DNA of 64,000 nt from the NCBI GenBank assembly GCA_043228905.1, contig JBHGNT010000008.1, positions 15,872,001 through 15,936,000 on the forward strand, read 5' to 3'. Position 1 is the stretch's first letter. Every line of letters begins with the position of its first letter. The DNA is from Azolla caroliniana (Eukaryota > Polypodiophyta). This document shows, piece after piece, positions 11,781 through 23,021 of the stretch. The position numbers and the translations under genes are program-made. The notes beneath the pieces are model-generated. The model made no database searches, was not told the DNA's origin, and was given only the letters and a program-made list of their open reading frames with translations.

Positions 11781-14700
11781 CTCCCCCCGTAATGACCGTA
11801 TACGACAAAAACTTTGTGTGAACAGAGATACAGATTTATACAAAGTTATCGGACAAGTCAACTTTTGTCCGAATTCGTCAATGTCCTAGAAACAAGAAGC
11901 CGACCGAACGAGTTGAGCTCGAGTCGGCTGATTTGAAAGTGAGTCCTTGTTGGAGAGTTTGGAGCTGAGTTGACTATGCTGATTATCGATGCCGAATGTT
12001 CGACTTAATCAAATTGATTTCTTTGAACGCCCATTTGGTGCCGAAGAGACTAGAAACGGTCTGTCGGAAGACACTTGGTCATCCCATTTGTGACATTATT
12101 GGTTGTATGTATCTTCTCGAGGCCGATTTTCCTTGAAATGACGCAGTCCCGAACAAAGTGATATCTCACATTGATATGCTTCGAGGCGTTGTGTTGGACC
12201 GGATTTCTCGATAGAGCAACAACACCTTGATTGTCACTATTGACAACTAGAGTCGAGTTGGAGTTGGAGTCAAAGTTGACTTGTCCAAACGTGTGTGCCA
12301 AGCCATAAGGCCTCTTTCGCCGTGTCGGATGTGGCTACATATTCGGCCTCGGTCGTTGACGTAACAGTGCACTCTTGAAGTTTCGACTTTCATGAGATTG
12401 CTCAATTGCTGAATTTAAAGCAGTATCTAATTGTCGATTTTCGACTATCCACACAATCGACAAAGTCCGAGTCAGTATAACCCGATTACGCCTAAAGAAT
12501 CGTTCGGGCCGAATAGGATGCTGTAATCTTTTGTGCCCACAAGGTATCTGAACACATGCTTTACTGCATTCCAATGTGATCGGTCGAGATTATGCATGAA
12601 TTTGCTGATGACTCCTATGGTGTGAACAATGTCACGCCGTGTCACGACCATCGCGTACATCAGGGAGCCGACTGCCGATGCATATGATACCGACTTCATA
12701 TCTTCCCTCTCCCGACCAGATGTTGGGCAGTCTCGCTGAGATAGCTGAAGGTTAATGGGGAGTGGGGTTGAGGCAGATTTGGTCGATTGCATGTTGAAGC
12801 GTACTAAGACACGTCCAATATAGTCGGTTTGAGACAAGACCAACTATTTTCAATTCTAAAGATGACTTATTTTCATCCCTAGAATGTGTCTTGTCAGACA
12901 AAGGTCCTTCATGGTGAACTTCAACCGCAGTTGCCGAACAAGATCGACAAGCTCTCTAGCATGCCGACAAGAGAGTAGCATGTTGTCCACGTAGATGATG
13001 AGGAAGATGGGTGATCCATCTTGAGCTACTTTGGTGAAGAGGCAATGGTCCTCATCGCTCTTTGAGAAGCCAACCTATTGGATGAGGTCGCCGAACTTCT
13101 TGCACCACTGCCGTGGTGCTTACTTCAAGCCATATAGACTCTTCTTGAGTCGGCGGCATACTAGAAGTTCTTGACTGAGTTCAACAAAGCCTTTTGGTTG
13201 TTCCATGTAGATATCCGGCTCGAGGTAATCGAGGAGGAATGCCATCTTCACGTCTAGTTGGATTAGCTACAGATCCTCGGTTGCCACGACGCCGAGCATA
13301 AAGCATAGGGTTGTCATTTTCACCACTGGTGAAAAGATTTCGTTGAAGTTGACATCGTATTTCTATTGAAACCCGTTCGCTACTAATATGGCCTTGAATT
13401 TTGGGTTGGTCAAATCAGACGTCTCTTTTAGTCTATAGACCCACTTGCATCGAAGACCATGTCGATTTTTCGGTAATTCAACTAGGTCCCAAGTATTGTT
13501 TTGCTGAATGTAGTTCATTTCTGACTCCATCACCAGATGCCATGTGGCTGAATCGATTGATGCTGATGCTTCTTTGTATGACGTTGGCTCACCAACGTCC
13601 ATGAAGAAGATTCAAGGAGAGTACCTCTCCAGAGGTTGTGATAGTCTTTCGGATCTTCTTGGTATGACTGGGCTAGCCTAATTCGGTGTTTGGGTCAGAT
13701 GGTCCGGAGCCGAGACATTCGGCTATGCCAAATCGGTTGGAGTCGTTTCGGTGCTAGAGGGTTCAACTCCCCATGAAGCCAACCTTGTATTATGGGTTGG
13801 GCCATCATGAAGGGCCGACACTTTTGAGAAAGTTACCCTTTGGACTTCAATAGGCCTTTCAGCCGTCTTGTGCATAACCGAGTCATTGAACATTACGTCC
13901 GAACTTCAGACAATTTGTTTGTGCTCGGGGTTCCAGAGTCGATATTCGATCTCGCCGTCTGGTCCATTGGCAAGGAAAATGCATTTCTTGGACCTTGGTG
14001 CGAGTTTTCAGCGATTGTCTTTAGTTATGAGGGCATATGCCTCACATCTGAAAATCCTTAGCTTGTCATAATTTGACTTATTATTGGTCCATAATTCCTC
14101 AGGTATTCGAAATCCTAGAGGCCTACTCGGCGACATATTGATTATGTGTATTGTTGTAAGTAGGGCCTTTGCCCAGAAGCCATCCCATAATCTAGAGTTT
14201 TGGAGCATGGACGTTATTCCTTCCTAAATTGTCCGATTCATCCATTCGGAAATTCCATTCTACTACGGATTATGAGGTGTCGTGTATTCACACCTGATGC
14301 TGTGTTGTCCGCAAAATTTGGCGGATTCCTCTAATCTGAACTCTCCCCCAATATTAGTCTGAAGACATTTCAATTTTCGACCATGGTGAGCCATTAAGAA
14401 GATATCGAGAATGCTCGATCTTTGGTTTTGGTCGGAAAGGCCCACACCTTCCGAGTCGAATCGTCGATGAAGCTAACGAAGAAGGAGGCTCGACCAAGGG
14501 ATTGATGTGGCATCGGGCCACAAACGTCCAAATGGACTAAATCGAGTGGACTCGATTCTCTTGCGGTTGTTGTCGGGTGTGAGATTGTGGCTTGTTTGCC
14601 GTATTGGCAATGATCGCAAAACTGGTGATCCGAGAAGGAGAGTTTAGGGATGTATCTGGCTCTCGATAAATGCGTGATGTCGGCCTTGCTGAGGTGTCCG

Positions 14701-14824
14701 AGCCGGCCATGCCACAGGGATGACACGGGAATATCGACCAAAAACAAGTCACCCTCTCTAAATGTGACATATAGTGGGTACAAGTTGATGTTGATATGAT
14801 TGTGGGCAACGGATGATGATGACC
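11781..14824 (-). pseudogene. Ty1/copia pol of element C (integrase to RNase H)
   Basis: Reading leftward: GAG-pre-integrase (LWHGRLGHLSKADI, about 14720-14670), integrase core (VHLDVCGPM near 14510, FIDDSTRKVWAF near 14440), integrase C-terminus (14208-14008), reverse transcriptase start (NNTWDLVELPK near 13490, KCKWVYRLK-type box), RT palm, and RNase H (SKHINVRYHFVRD near 12180). The frame is broken by several stops and shifts. The RT catalytic YVDD box reads YVDN (12993-12982, second Asp lost by GAC to AAC). The reading frame appears to resume, without extra bases, beyond copia B at 26761, so this is the downstream half of a split element. Confidence 0.8.
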
Positions 14825-15073
14825 TGTAGTAAGATGTGTATAGCAAACAAAGTAGATATGGAACAAGAAGAAGATGAAGAAAGGTAGACGATAGACACAG
14901 TTTGAGCTTCAATGGAAGTTCTTTGTTATTCTCTTCTTTGTAACCCTTACACTTTGAGAATCAAGATTATTGTTGTTACAGTGTTAGGGTTGAGCTTATA
15001 TACTCAAGCCTTAACAAGAGGACGTGCTCACACTAAAGATACAAGTGGTAGGAGTCGTCCTTTTATGCCAACA
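14825..15073 (-). repeat. 3' LTR of copia B
   Basis: A 249-bp minus-strand LTR from TGTTGGCATAAAAGG to CATCTTACTACA, with a TATA box (GTATATAAGCTC, about 15002-14991). It is preceded on the minus strand by the polypurine tract TTTTACGGGGGAG (15089-15077). A second copy of the same length is at 26512-26760. It sits in the pol of copia C. Confidence 0.75.
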
Positions 15074-15467
15074 AACTCCCCCGTAAAAGGGATACTCTTT
15101 CCTATGTATACAAGTAATTGGGGTTATCTCCCTCGTGAACTTAGATTACAAATCTAATCTATAGTTACAAGTATACATACGAGGTTGTCAACATTTGGTT
15201 GAATTTGCAAGGTAAGGTAGAGCTCTAGCCTTATTCAGTTAGTTATCTGGATTGCATGTCATCCGAATCAGTTCGCTCGTTCGCTTTGTTTGTTTCCTGC
15301 TTGTGCTTGCTCCTGTGCTCCTCATTGTATCCTCGATTTGTCTTCAGGTTCGTTCGCCCCTCTATCGTTTCCTTTCTAGTTGGTATCTTGGCTCAGTGTT
15401 GCATCTTCAACTCCTTGGTATTCTGATTCTATGGACTCTGCCTTTTCGGCTTGCCCGATCGGGCTGG
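15074..15467 (-). other. 3' internal remnant of copia B
   Basis: Contains the polypurine tract next to the LTR, then DNA without domains I can recognise. By position it is the 3' untranslated end of copia B, cut at 15467 by gypsy E. Confidence 0.4.
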
Positions 15468-16098
15468 TGTCGCGGAAATCCGCGCGTGCGTGTCGGATCC
15501 GGGCGGGATCACTGGGGTCTTGAACTAGGGAGTACGAAAAGGGAAAGAAAATAGGGAGCTTAATTGAGCCTCCGAGCACAAAAAGGGGAGGAACAATCTT
15601 GAAAGATTAGAAAGATTAAGGGCTAGATCAAGAGGAGATTCATCAAACAAATTGTATTACAAAAACCACCACATGATTTACAACAGTGGCCATATAGGCC
15701 GAACTTAAGCACCACTAGACAAAACCTAACCCGATAGGGAGAAGAAGTAGAAGAACTAAACCCTAATGAAAGGAAATGATAGAGAGTGGAACCTCAAAGC
15801 AAAACCTAAAACAAAATGGGATAAGAATAACTAAAACCCTAACGGTCTACCTCAAAACAACAAAATGGCGACCCTCCACCTCACTCCTTTTTATAGTAGA
15901 AAGGAGTGAGGTGAATATTTGCCTTGACCTTAGGAAGAGAGATTGATGGGGCCTTAACTCCCTCTCCTCTAGTACACACACTACCATGCCCACTACTCAC
16001 TACACTTGTACTTCCCCGTACTCTCCTTTAGTCTACATGTGCATATACACATAAGTGCACATCATATTTACACTTCACGAACTTTGTAGTGCACTTTT
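15468..16098 (-). repeat. Gypsy E LTR, distal segment
   Basis: On the minus strand this ends GCGGATTTCCGCGACA, the same type of terminus as the LTR at 24443-25032. A TATA box (CTATAAAAAGG) lies near 15896-15886. It is the R-U5 part of an LTR whose start is at 23021; a LINE and copia D have been inserted between the pieces. Confidence 0.65.
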
Positions 16099-16514
16099 TT
16101 ATTTTTATTTTTTAAGTAGCAATTCATTTCGCATTTCATTGTTTTTTTTTTCCAAACAAGATATCCTTCCATTTGTTTTAAAAAGCGTATCTCCTACAAA
16201 ATACAACCAATAGGTCAACGCTGCTGCTTCCAGCAACACCTTTGTTACAAAAAACTTCAAAAGCTTCCTTTAGAGCCTTGTGAAAAAGGGAATGATGTAC
16301 AAAGCATTACTCACCTATTGCAAATATTTATTTTGCAATTCAAACACATTTCGTACAAATGCTTGGTCTAATCCTGAATGCATGGCATCCTGAATGCTTC
16401 TTTTCCAATAGTTGTTTTGGAGGTAAATTGACCTCCACACTGTTGCTTCAGCTTTGCTTCATGTTCATCATTTGCACTCTTGTCAAATAGAAGCCTCCGA
16501 TCAAGCTTCTTCCT

Positions 16515-16829
16515 TTAGAAATCTGCAATTAGATCCTTATGACTTATGTATGCAAGAAGATTAACAACCTTTTCAAGTGTTTCCAAATCATCTGAAAAGC
16601 TGAAACAACCATCAAATGAAGTGACCACATCTGGCATTACAAGTTCATGCTGCAATTCAATAAAAAGATGAAATGCTTCCTCTTCTTCCCCTTGATTGTT
16701 GCTGCAATATGCATCACTTAAAGTATTCCATGAGACTACAATCATCTCACACATATCTTCAAATGTCGATGGAGTTTCTTCCAAAGCACCACCTTTGCCA
16801 TACATATCGATGAGTAAAGTACTGACCAT
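16515..16829 (-). pseudogene. PPR (PLS-type) gene fragment
   Basis: An open stretch of about 104 codons reads like two PLS-type PPR repeats: LIDMYGKGGALEE, then VVSWNTLSDAYCSNNQGEE, then PDVVTSFDGCFS. It is typical of plant organelle PPR proteins but has no start, no further repeats and several non-consensus residues. It lies inside the LINE insertion near its A-rich end, so it was probably carried there. It is unrelated to the intact P-class PPR gene at 3034-4700. Confidence 0.65.
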
Positions 16830-16879
16830 AATATATTTTTCAATCTCATCTCAAACCACATGTTCATGAATAATATACC

Positions 16880-17528
16880 CATCTCTCAATGACCCTCAAG
16901 AAAATATGCTTCAACCCCTACACCTTCTTCACTCATCCTTATAGCAAAGAATTCTTCATTCAATCCACATCAATCATCTCACTAATCACGCCAAGTTCCT
17001 GTACAACTAAAAACGAAATAAATTTAAACTATCTCCTCCTCCCTCATGGTCTGCTTCGGCTCCCACACCGTCGTCACTCATCTTCTCATCATATTATTAT
17101 GCTTCAATCCCTATTGCCGCACCATCAACACACATCATAATGACAAAACCTAAAATGTTCTTCATTCAGTCCACATCAACATCTTAATGAGCCGACCATC
17201 TTGGCATCTCGCCAATGGCCATGAAAATCTTGTATTAACAATAGAAAATTAGTCTAAAAGTTTCCTCACCTACTCATGGTAGCCGACTTCGACCCCCCCA
17301 CCATCTTCACTCATCCTTGCAGAAAAAATTTCAGAAAAAATTTCTTCATTCAGTCCACATCACCATCTCGCCGATTACCACCGAATTCCTGTACAAATAC
17401 CAATAAAATGAGTCCACAATATTTCCTTCTCTCCTCATGATCTGCTTCGTCCTCCACACCATCATCACTTATCCTCTCATGATAGCGATATGCTTCAACC
17501 TCTACCATCATTATTCCTCACCCTAATG

Positions 17529-17581
<53 letters not shown>

Positions 17582-18100
17582 CTCCCAAACGATGTCGTAT
17601 ATGAACAGAATGATATTATAGTACCCTCATCACCTCTAAACAAACAATGCTTCGACCCACACACCATCTCAAGTCCGCCTTATGAAAAAAAATTCTTCAT
17701 TCAGTCCACATCAACCATCTCGCCAAATTCTTGTATAAATAACAACAAAATGAATGCAGACTATTTCCCATCATCATAAGTCATCGTAGTGAGAAACCTA
17801 AAAACTTCTTCATTCAGTTCACCTAACAAAGAAAAGAGAAAAACAAACTCCAAATTTGAAAATTACTAAACTCACAAGTAATTCTCCCTTTCAGTCAAAG
17901 TGACACCACTCTCCTCTCTGTTCATTAAATCGGTTCTAGCCCTCAACATCTTCATCATTCATCCTTTTCCAAAATTAGAAGATGCTTCATTTTCCTCATC
18001 CACCATCTCACCCCTATCACTCCACATGCCTGCCCCTATCACATCCGCCTCTCTATGTCATTCCTCACAACTATGTTTGAAATAAGAAAGGACTAGGAGG
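16880..18100. repeat. Degenerate repeat cluster (TTCATTCAGTCCACATCA)
   Basis: Five or more imperfect copies of a unit containing TTCTTCATTCAGTCCACATCA followed by CCATCTCGCC and TTCCTGTACAAAT are seen near 16955, 17160, 17345, 17695 and 17810. Spacing is irregular (about 115-350 bp). No gene is seen in it. It forms most of the tail of the LINE insertion. Confidence 0.5.
17535..17579. repeat. (TA)n microsatellite
   Basis: About 22 uninterrupted TA dinucleotides within the repeat cluster. Confidence 0.9.
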
Positions 18101-18109
18101 AGGGAATAG

Positions 18110-19213
18110 CCAACGTGGTGGAGCATAATTCCAACGATCTTCATGTGATTCATCTAGCTAGAGAGGTATTGGCCACCATATTTTACGAAGTTTTCGCCTT
18201 TTCTTATGCACCTTTTCCGGCGTTCCTTTAATACTATCATACTCTCCCTTAACCGTGTGCACCAAGTTGTCCCAAAACATCTTAATCATATCGACAACAT
18301 TCTAGTCGATGCCTTCATATTTCTTGCTGCAACAACACTTCCACCATACCCATAAAGTATTAATTGAGACAATATTCCAAACAAAAGAATTTTTAAAATA
18401 TTTACCACCAACAATGTTAGGACAGATTGCTTCAATTATACTCTCTAACATACGTAATGCTTCGATGCGTTGCTCCGCCTCATACAAAGATACCTGCACA
18501 TTCAAAGACCCCCAGAAAACAGCCCCCCATGTAAAAATTGCTCCCCTATATTTACAAGAAAACATCCTCAATATTCTTCCCCAATAGTTTCGAGCTACAT
18601 TACAAGTCCAAAATAAATGTTTTAAAGTTTCCTCCTATACTTGGCAACACACACAATGATGATCATCGACTTGCCCTTTTAAATGAAAACCTACAGGTAA
18701 AGCATAATGAATCATTAACCACTTAAAAGAAATTGCTCTCCGCATACATGGTAAAGCCCATAAAGTTTTCCAAAATGTCCCCATATATTGATGCGATATA
18801 GCACCTGACTCCCAATGCTTTTGTATAGCAGGATTTACGCATTGTCGTTGCATAAAAAATTGTCTCCCATATGCCACAGAGTATTGGAAAAACGGGAGAA
18901 TCCTACTCACTTGTTCATTTGTCGAGGAACAACCAACAAAATGCCATGCATAATCAGCTGGGTCCCACTTCAGATGTGCCACTGTCTTACTTTGGAATAC
19001 GTATATTTGTATTGCATGATCCGCCAAAAAAGGGCTCGGATCTAAGAAAATTTTCTTATCTAACCGAGCAATAACCCTAATGGGTTTTTCGGAGGCTAGC
19101 TGCATAACTTCAGCTTCTTCATCCACTAAAGATAAAAGAGCATCATCGCCAACTTCATAAAATCTTATTTGACCCTGATTAGCATAAGCTCGAGCACCTA
19201 TTAAAACACCCAA
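18110..19213 (-). pseudogene. LINE RT C-terminal region (zf-RVT)
   Basis: The minus strand codes for about 190 residues, an in-frame stop near 18632, about 90 more, another TAG near 18300 and a short end near 18160. The segment FWKTLWALPCMRRAISFKWL, followed by C-x-x-C and ETLKHLFWTCNVARNYW, is the zf-RVT pattern found after the reverse transcriptase in plant LINE-like elements. The N-terminal 130 residues resemble the linker before it. The RT and endonuclease are missing. It marks the 5' side of the LINE insertion. Confidence 0.7.
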
Positions 19214-19240
19214 TGAAGAGAAAAGACCTTACACCTTACA

Positions 19241-19292
19241 TTTGTAGTGCACTTTTAGCACCTTACACCTTACATTTGTTTCTTATTCTTAT
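19241..19292 (-). repeat. Gypsy E LTR, middle segment
   Basis: A short stretch of gypsy E LTR between the LINE target duplication and the copia D target duplication (CTTAT, 19288-19292). Confidence 0.5.
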
Positions 19293-19760
19293 TGTTGAGA
19301 ATTAAGCTCAACATAATACAACGTGTGGGCAAACCTCTTGAGAATCTATGATTACTCAAAGGTCAAGAGTCACACCACTACTTTCTACACATTAACTATG
19401 TGTCATAGAATCATATTCTATGACACATAACTAATGAGTTACATATTCCCCATGACTATGGGTCTTCACATTCCCCAAGAGAGAGAGTGGTTGGTGTAGT
19501 TAGTTAATGAAGAGAGAGGGTGACTCTATATAAAGCACCCTCCTCATACTTCATACAAAGTCGGTTGTGACTCCTTGTTATGCTACATTTTGTAATTCTT
19601 ATTCTACTTGTGAAATATACACATTCTTCTTGAGTATTCTATTTCTATTCTATTTTATCTATCTTGAGTTCTCTTTTCTCTCCTCTCTTTTTCTCTCACA
19701 CATATATGCACATAATGCACATCTATTCCACCGCACATGAATCACCATCAATTCTTTATA
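19293..19760 (+). repeat. 5' LTR of copia D
   Basis: 468 bp, starting TGTTGAGAATTAAGC and ending ATTCTTTATA, where the 3' copy keeps the usual CA. A TATA box (CTATATAAAGC) lies near 19528. A perfect hairpin with 15-bp arms occupies 19397-19429. Confidence 0.9.
19397..19429. promoter_or_regulatory. Perfect hairpin in copia D LTR
   Basis: Arms TATGTGTCATAGAAT and ATTCTATGACACATA around a 3-nt loop CAT. It is about 100 bp upstream of the TATA box, and the same perfect palindrome is kept in the 3' LTR (22559-22591). The function is unknown; a protein-binding site for LTR transcription is possible. Confidence 0.7.
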
Positions 19761-19772
19761 TGGTATCATAGC
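19761..19772 (+). other. Primer-binding site of copia D
   Basis: TGGTATCATAGC directly after the LTR, one mismatch from the initiator-Met tRNA complement TGGTATCAGAGC. Confidence 0.8.
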
Positions 19773-19927
19773 GATTTGGTAGCTTGATCTAGCCCATTCG
19801 CCTCATTGTGATCATATGTTGTGATCTATGCCGATGTTCAAGAAGAACCGGCTCATCGCTATCGTAGTACCACTACATAGCTCGTGTTCGAGAGAGGAGG
19901 AAAAGAAGAAAGGAAGCTTAATTGACA

Positions 19928-20800
19928 ATGAATACTCAAATGGGGAGCGCTCTCCCTAGCGAGAAGTTGGATCGAAACAACTTTGCATCTTGGGAGTACA
20001 AGATGCACCAGTACCTTGTTGGCCAAGGCTATTGGGGTTACATCAAAGGAGCACAAGAAAACCTACCCGACCCGAAAGACGCCAACTACGCAACATGGGA
20101 GCAAACGGCAAGCCAAGTGATGTATTGCTTGGCGATATGTGTTCACGACCACATGCTCACCCACATTCGAGAAGCCGAGACGCCGAGGAAGCGTGGGAGA
20201 ATCTACGAAAGATTTTCGCCACCAACACGACCACGAGAAAGCTTCAACTTTGCCAAGAGTTGAACAACATCCAACAATGGGATATGTCCATCACAAGCTA
20301 CACCTTGAAGATCAAGGAGCTTTGTGTTGCACTCGGCTCGATAAGCGTCAATGTGGAGGATGAAGAAATGGTGCAAATATGCCTCGACAGCCTTGCACCA
20401 CGGTTCATCGCGATGCGGACCTCCATACTAGCACGAGAGAATCCACCCTCCTTCTTCGTTCTCCAATCCATGTTGTTGGTCGAAGAAAAACATGTTCGAA
20501 CAAAGAGCAACGCCTCCGAAGGCCACATGCTTTACTCACACTTGGACAGAGGAAGAGGATGCGGTCGTGCAAGAAGAGTCCGATTCGGCCAAGGACGAGG
20601 CGAACAAGGCCCGACTTACGAAAACAACTCGCAATTTCGACATCAAGACGGAAGCCATCGAGGAACCTTCAGAAGAAGGGGGAGCTTCCATTCAGGTCCA
20701 AGCTGACAAAACTCGTTCGAATGCGAATATTACGGAAAAATCTGTCACCACGAAGAAGAGTGCCGTAAGAAGATATGCGAGTCGGCTTCCACTAGCCGAC
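19928..20800 (+). pseudogene. Copia D gag
   Basis: It starts at ATG 19928 (MNTQMGSALPSEKLD). The UBN2-type capsid region follows with SWEYKMHQYLVGQGYWGYI and AWENLRKIF. A one-base loss near 20190 shifts the frame, which then runs to about 20700, where another break occurs before the zinc knuckle. The knuckle reads C-E-Y-Y-x4-H-x4-C: its second cysteine has become tyrosine (TAC). Without the knuckle, RNA packaging should fail. Confidence 0.8.
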
Positions 20801-21600
20801 AACTCACCCATTACGCCTTTATGATTAAGGTAGTGATAGTACGAGAGCCGGAAACATTTTCCGAAGCCGCGAAGGACCCCAAATGGGTTGAAGCGATGAA
20901 GGAGGAGATGCAATCAGTCTCCAAGAATGAGACATGGGATCTCGTTCCCCACTCGCTGCACTAGAAGGCAATTGGCTATAGATGGATCTACAAGGTGAAG
21001 TATAATGCCGACGGCTCCGTAAACTGGTACAAAGCTCGACTCGTAGCGAAAGGATACGCTCAGACGCATGGAGTAAACTATGGAGAGACATTTGCCCTGG
21101 TGGCAAAGATGACGACCGTGCGGACCATAATTGCACTCACAACGGCGAAAGGGTGGCACCTCCACCAGATGGATGTCAAGAATGCTTTCCTCCAAGGCGA
21201 ATTAGAAGAGGAGGTTTACATGGTACAACCTCCTGGTTTCGAATCATGGAATCATCCGAGAGCCGTGTGCCGAATCAAGAAGCCACTCTACGGCCTCAAG
21301 CAAGCACCGCGTGCTTGACATTTGAAGATTACGCAATATCTTCATCAAATCGGCTTTCGAATGTTGAAATCCGACAACTCCCTGTACGTACGAAACGACT
21401 CCCTGTATGAAGCTCGATTGTCATTATCCTATACGTGGATGATCTGGTTATTGGAGGTGAGCATTTAGTTGACATCAACAAGGTGAAGTCCCTCCTCTCC
21501 AACAAATTCGAGATGACGGACATGAAAGAGCTTCATTACTTCCTAGGCAGCGAGGTAATTCGGACTTTGGCCAGCATTATGATCTCCCAATGACACTACA
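20801..21600 (+). pseudogene. Copia D reverse transcriptase
   Basis: Begins abruptly after the gag knuckle with the REPETFSEAAKDPKW box that normally follows integrase. A TAG lies near 20962. RT motifs follow: [11 protein letters not shown], the [19 protein letters not shown] box (about 21155-21210), [12 protein letters not shown], then a shift; the catalytic box LYVDDLVIGG is intact near 21430-21457. Multiple stops make it inactive. Confidence 0.8.
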
Positions 21601-22454
21601 TCCTCAACTTGTTATACAAGTTCGGGATGACTCAGTGTAAATCCGTGGCAACCCCTTTTGATAGAAACCTCAAATTGGATGCCGACTCTGGCACGGAAGA
21701 GTGTGAGCCGACCCAATATCGTCAAATGATCGGGAGCCTCATCTATCTCACGATCACTCGACCTGACCTTAGCTATCTAGTCGGCCTTCTTAGCCAGTTC
21801 ATGCAAACTCCGCGAGATATTCATTTTGATTGTGCTAAGCAAGTATTACGATACGTGAGTAGCACAATGGATTACAACATCCTCTATGCATCGGCCACAC
21901 CAATTCGACTCGAAGGGTACACGGATGCCGACTGGGCCAGCTATAGAGTTGATGGACGATCGACCTCCGGATTTGTCTTCTCGCTTGGTAGTGGAGCAAT
22001 ATCTTGGAGTAGTAAGAAGCAACCTACCGTCGCACTTTTGAGTACGGAGGCCGAATACAGGGGCGTTGCCATAGCTGCATGTGAAGTTGTATGACTCAAG
22101 AGGATTTTGAAGGATCTGGGCATCCCCATCAAGGATCCAACTCCCATTTAGTGCGACAACATGAGCAATATATATTTGGCTCGGAACCCGGTGTTCCACG
22201 CACGCACAAAGCATATCGAAGTGCACTATCACTTCATTCGAGAGCGTGTACAGGCCAGAGATGTCGACCTTCAACACATCAACACGAATCTTCAAACAAC
22301 CGACATCTTCACCAAAGCCTTAGGAGCCGACAAGCTTCGACAATTCATGTCAGACCTTGGATTGATGATCCCTGACTTGCCAAGCTTGAGGGGGAGTACA
22401 AGCGAGAACCAGATACCATCTGAGGAACCGACCCGAGTTGAGCTTGAGGGGGCG
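21601..22454 (+). pseudogene. Copia D RNase H and 3' end
   Basis: Contains SLIYLTITRPDLSY, EGYTDADWAS, SSKKQPTVALLSTEAEYRG and, after a TGA near 22093 and a TAG near 22149, FHARTKHIEVHYHFIRERV and DIFTKALGADKLRQF. It ends at the polypurine tract TTGAGGGGGCG beside the 3' LTR. Confidence 0.8.
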
Positions 22455-22922
22455 TGTTGAGAATCAAGCTCAACATAGTACAACGTGTGAACACACCTCT
22501 TGAGAATCTATGATTACTCAAAGGTCAAGAGTCATACCACTACTCTCTACACATTAACTATGTGTCATAGAATCATATTCTATGACACATAACTAATGAG
22601 TTGCATATTCCCCATGACTATGAGTCTTCACATTCCCCAAGAGAGAGAGCGGTTGTTGTAGTTAGTTAATGAAGAGAGAGGGTGACTCTATATAAAGCAC
22701 CCTCCTCATACTTCATACAAAGTCGGTTGTGACTCCTTGTTATGCTACATTTTGTAATTCTTATTCTACTTGTGAAATATACACCTTCTTCTTGAGTATT
22801 CTATTTCCATTCTATTTTATCTATCTTGAGTTCTCTTTTCTCTCCTCTCTTTTTCTCTCACACATATACGCACATAACACACTTATATTCCACTGCACAA
22901 GAATCACCATCAATTCTTTACA
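22455..22922 (+). repeat. 3' LTR of copia D
   Basis: 468 bp, the same length as the 5' copy with a modest number of substitutions, ending TTCTTTACA and followed by the target duplication CTTAT. It carries the same hairpin (22559-22591) and TATA box. Confidence 0.9.
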
Positions 22923-23021
22923 CTTATTTTACAAATTTACTATGTTCATGTGCAATGTTGCACATCTTGTTTTATCTGTCCCTCTCGGGTTTTCTCACCA
23001 TAGTCGAAAATCCTCAGGACA
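22923..23021 (-). repeat. Gypsy E 3' LTR, proximal segment
   Basis: On the minus strand it begins TGTCCTGAGGATTTTCG, directly after the polypurine tract GTTTGGTGGGGGTGGA (23037-23022). It contains the palindrome ATGTGCAATGTTGCACAT (22948-22965), shared with the LTR at 24443. Copia D interrupts it at 22922. Confidence 0.7.

Larger units (their letters stand above)
16083..19256 (-). mobile_element. LINE-type insertion with 16-bp target duplication and long 3' tail
   Basis: Identical direct repeats TTTGTAGTGCACTTTT occur at 16083-16098 and 19241-19256. Between them, on the minus strand, lie a LINE zinc-binding region at the 5' side, a 2-kb tail and an A-rich end (AAAAAATAAAAATAA next to the left repeat). 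Long duplications plus an A-rich 3' end are the signature of target-primed reverse transcription. The element is strongly 5'-truncated, lacking endonuclease and RT. The tail includes degenerate repeats and a PPR gene fragment, which is odd for a LINE and may be 3' transduction. Confidence 0.65.
19293..22922 (+). mobile_element. Copia D, complete but internally deleted element
   Basis: Two 468-bp LTRs and a perfect 5-bp target duplication CTTAT (19288-19292 and 22923-22927) define the element. The internal region is only 2.7 kb. gag is joined directly to reverse transcriptase; protease, GAG-pre-integrase and integrase are missing. Stops and shifts break the remaining genes. It is inserted in the LTR of gypsy E. 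Its gag closely resembles that of copia J, which keeps protease and integrase. Confidence 0.9.

Noticed and set aside
16880-18100. CRISPR-like array of spaced repeats
   Set aside because: The repeats are imperfect, irregularly spaced and set in plant DNA with no cas genes.
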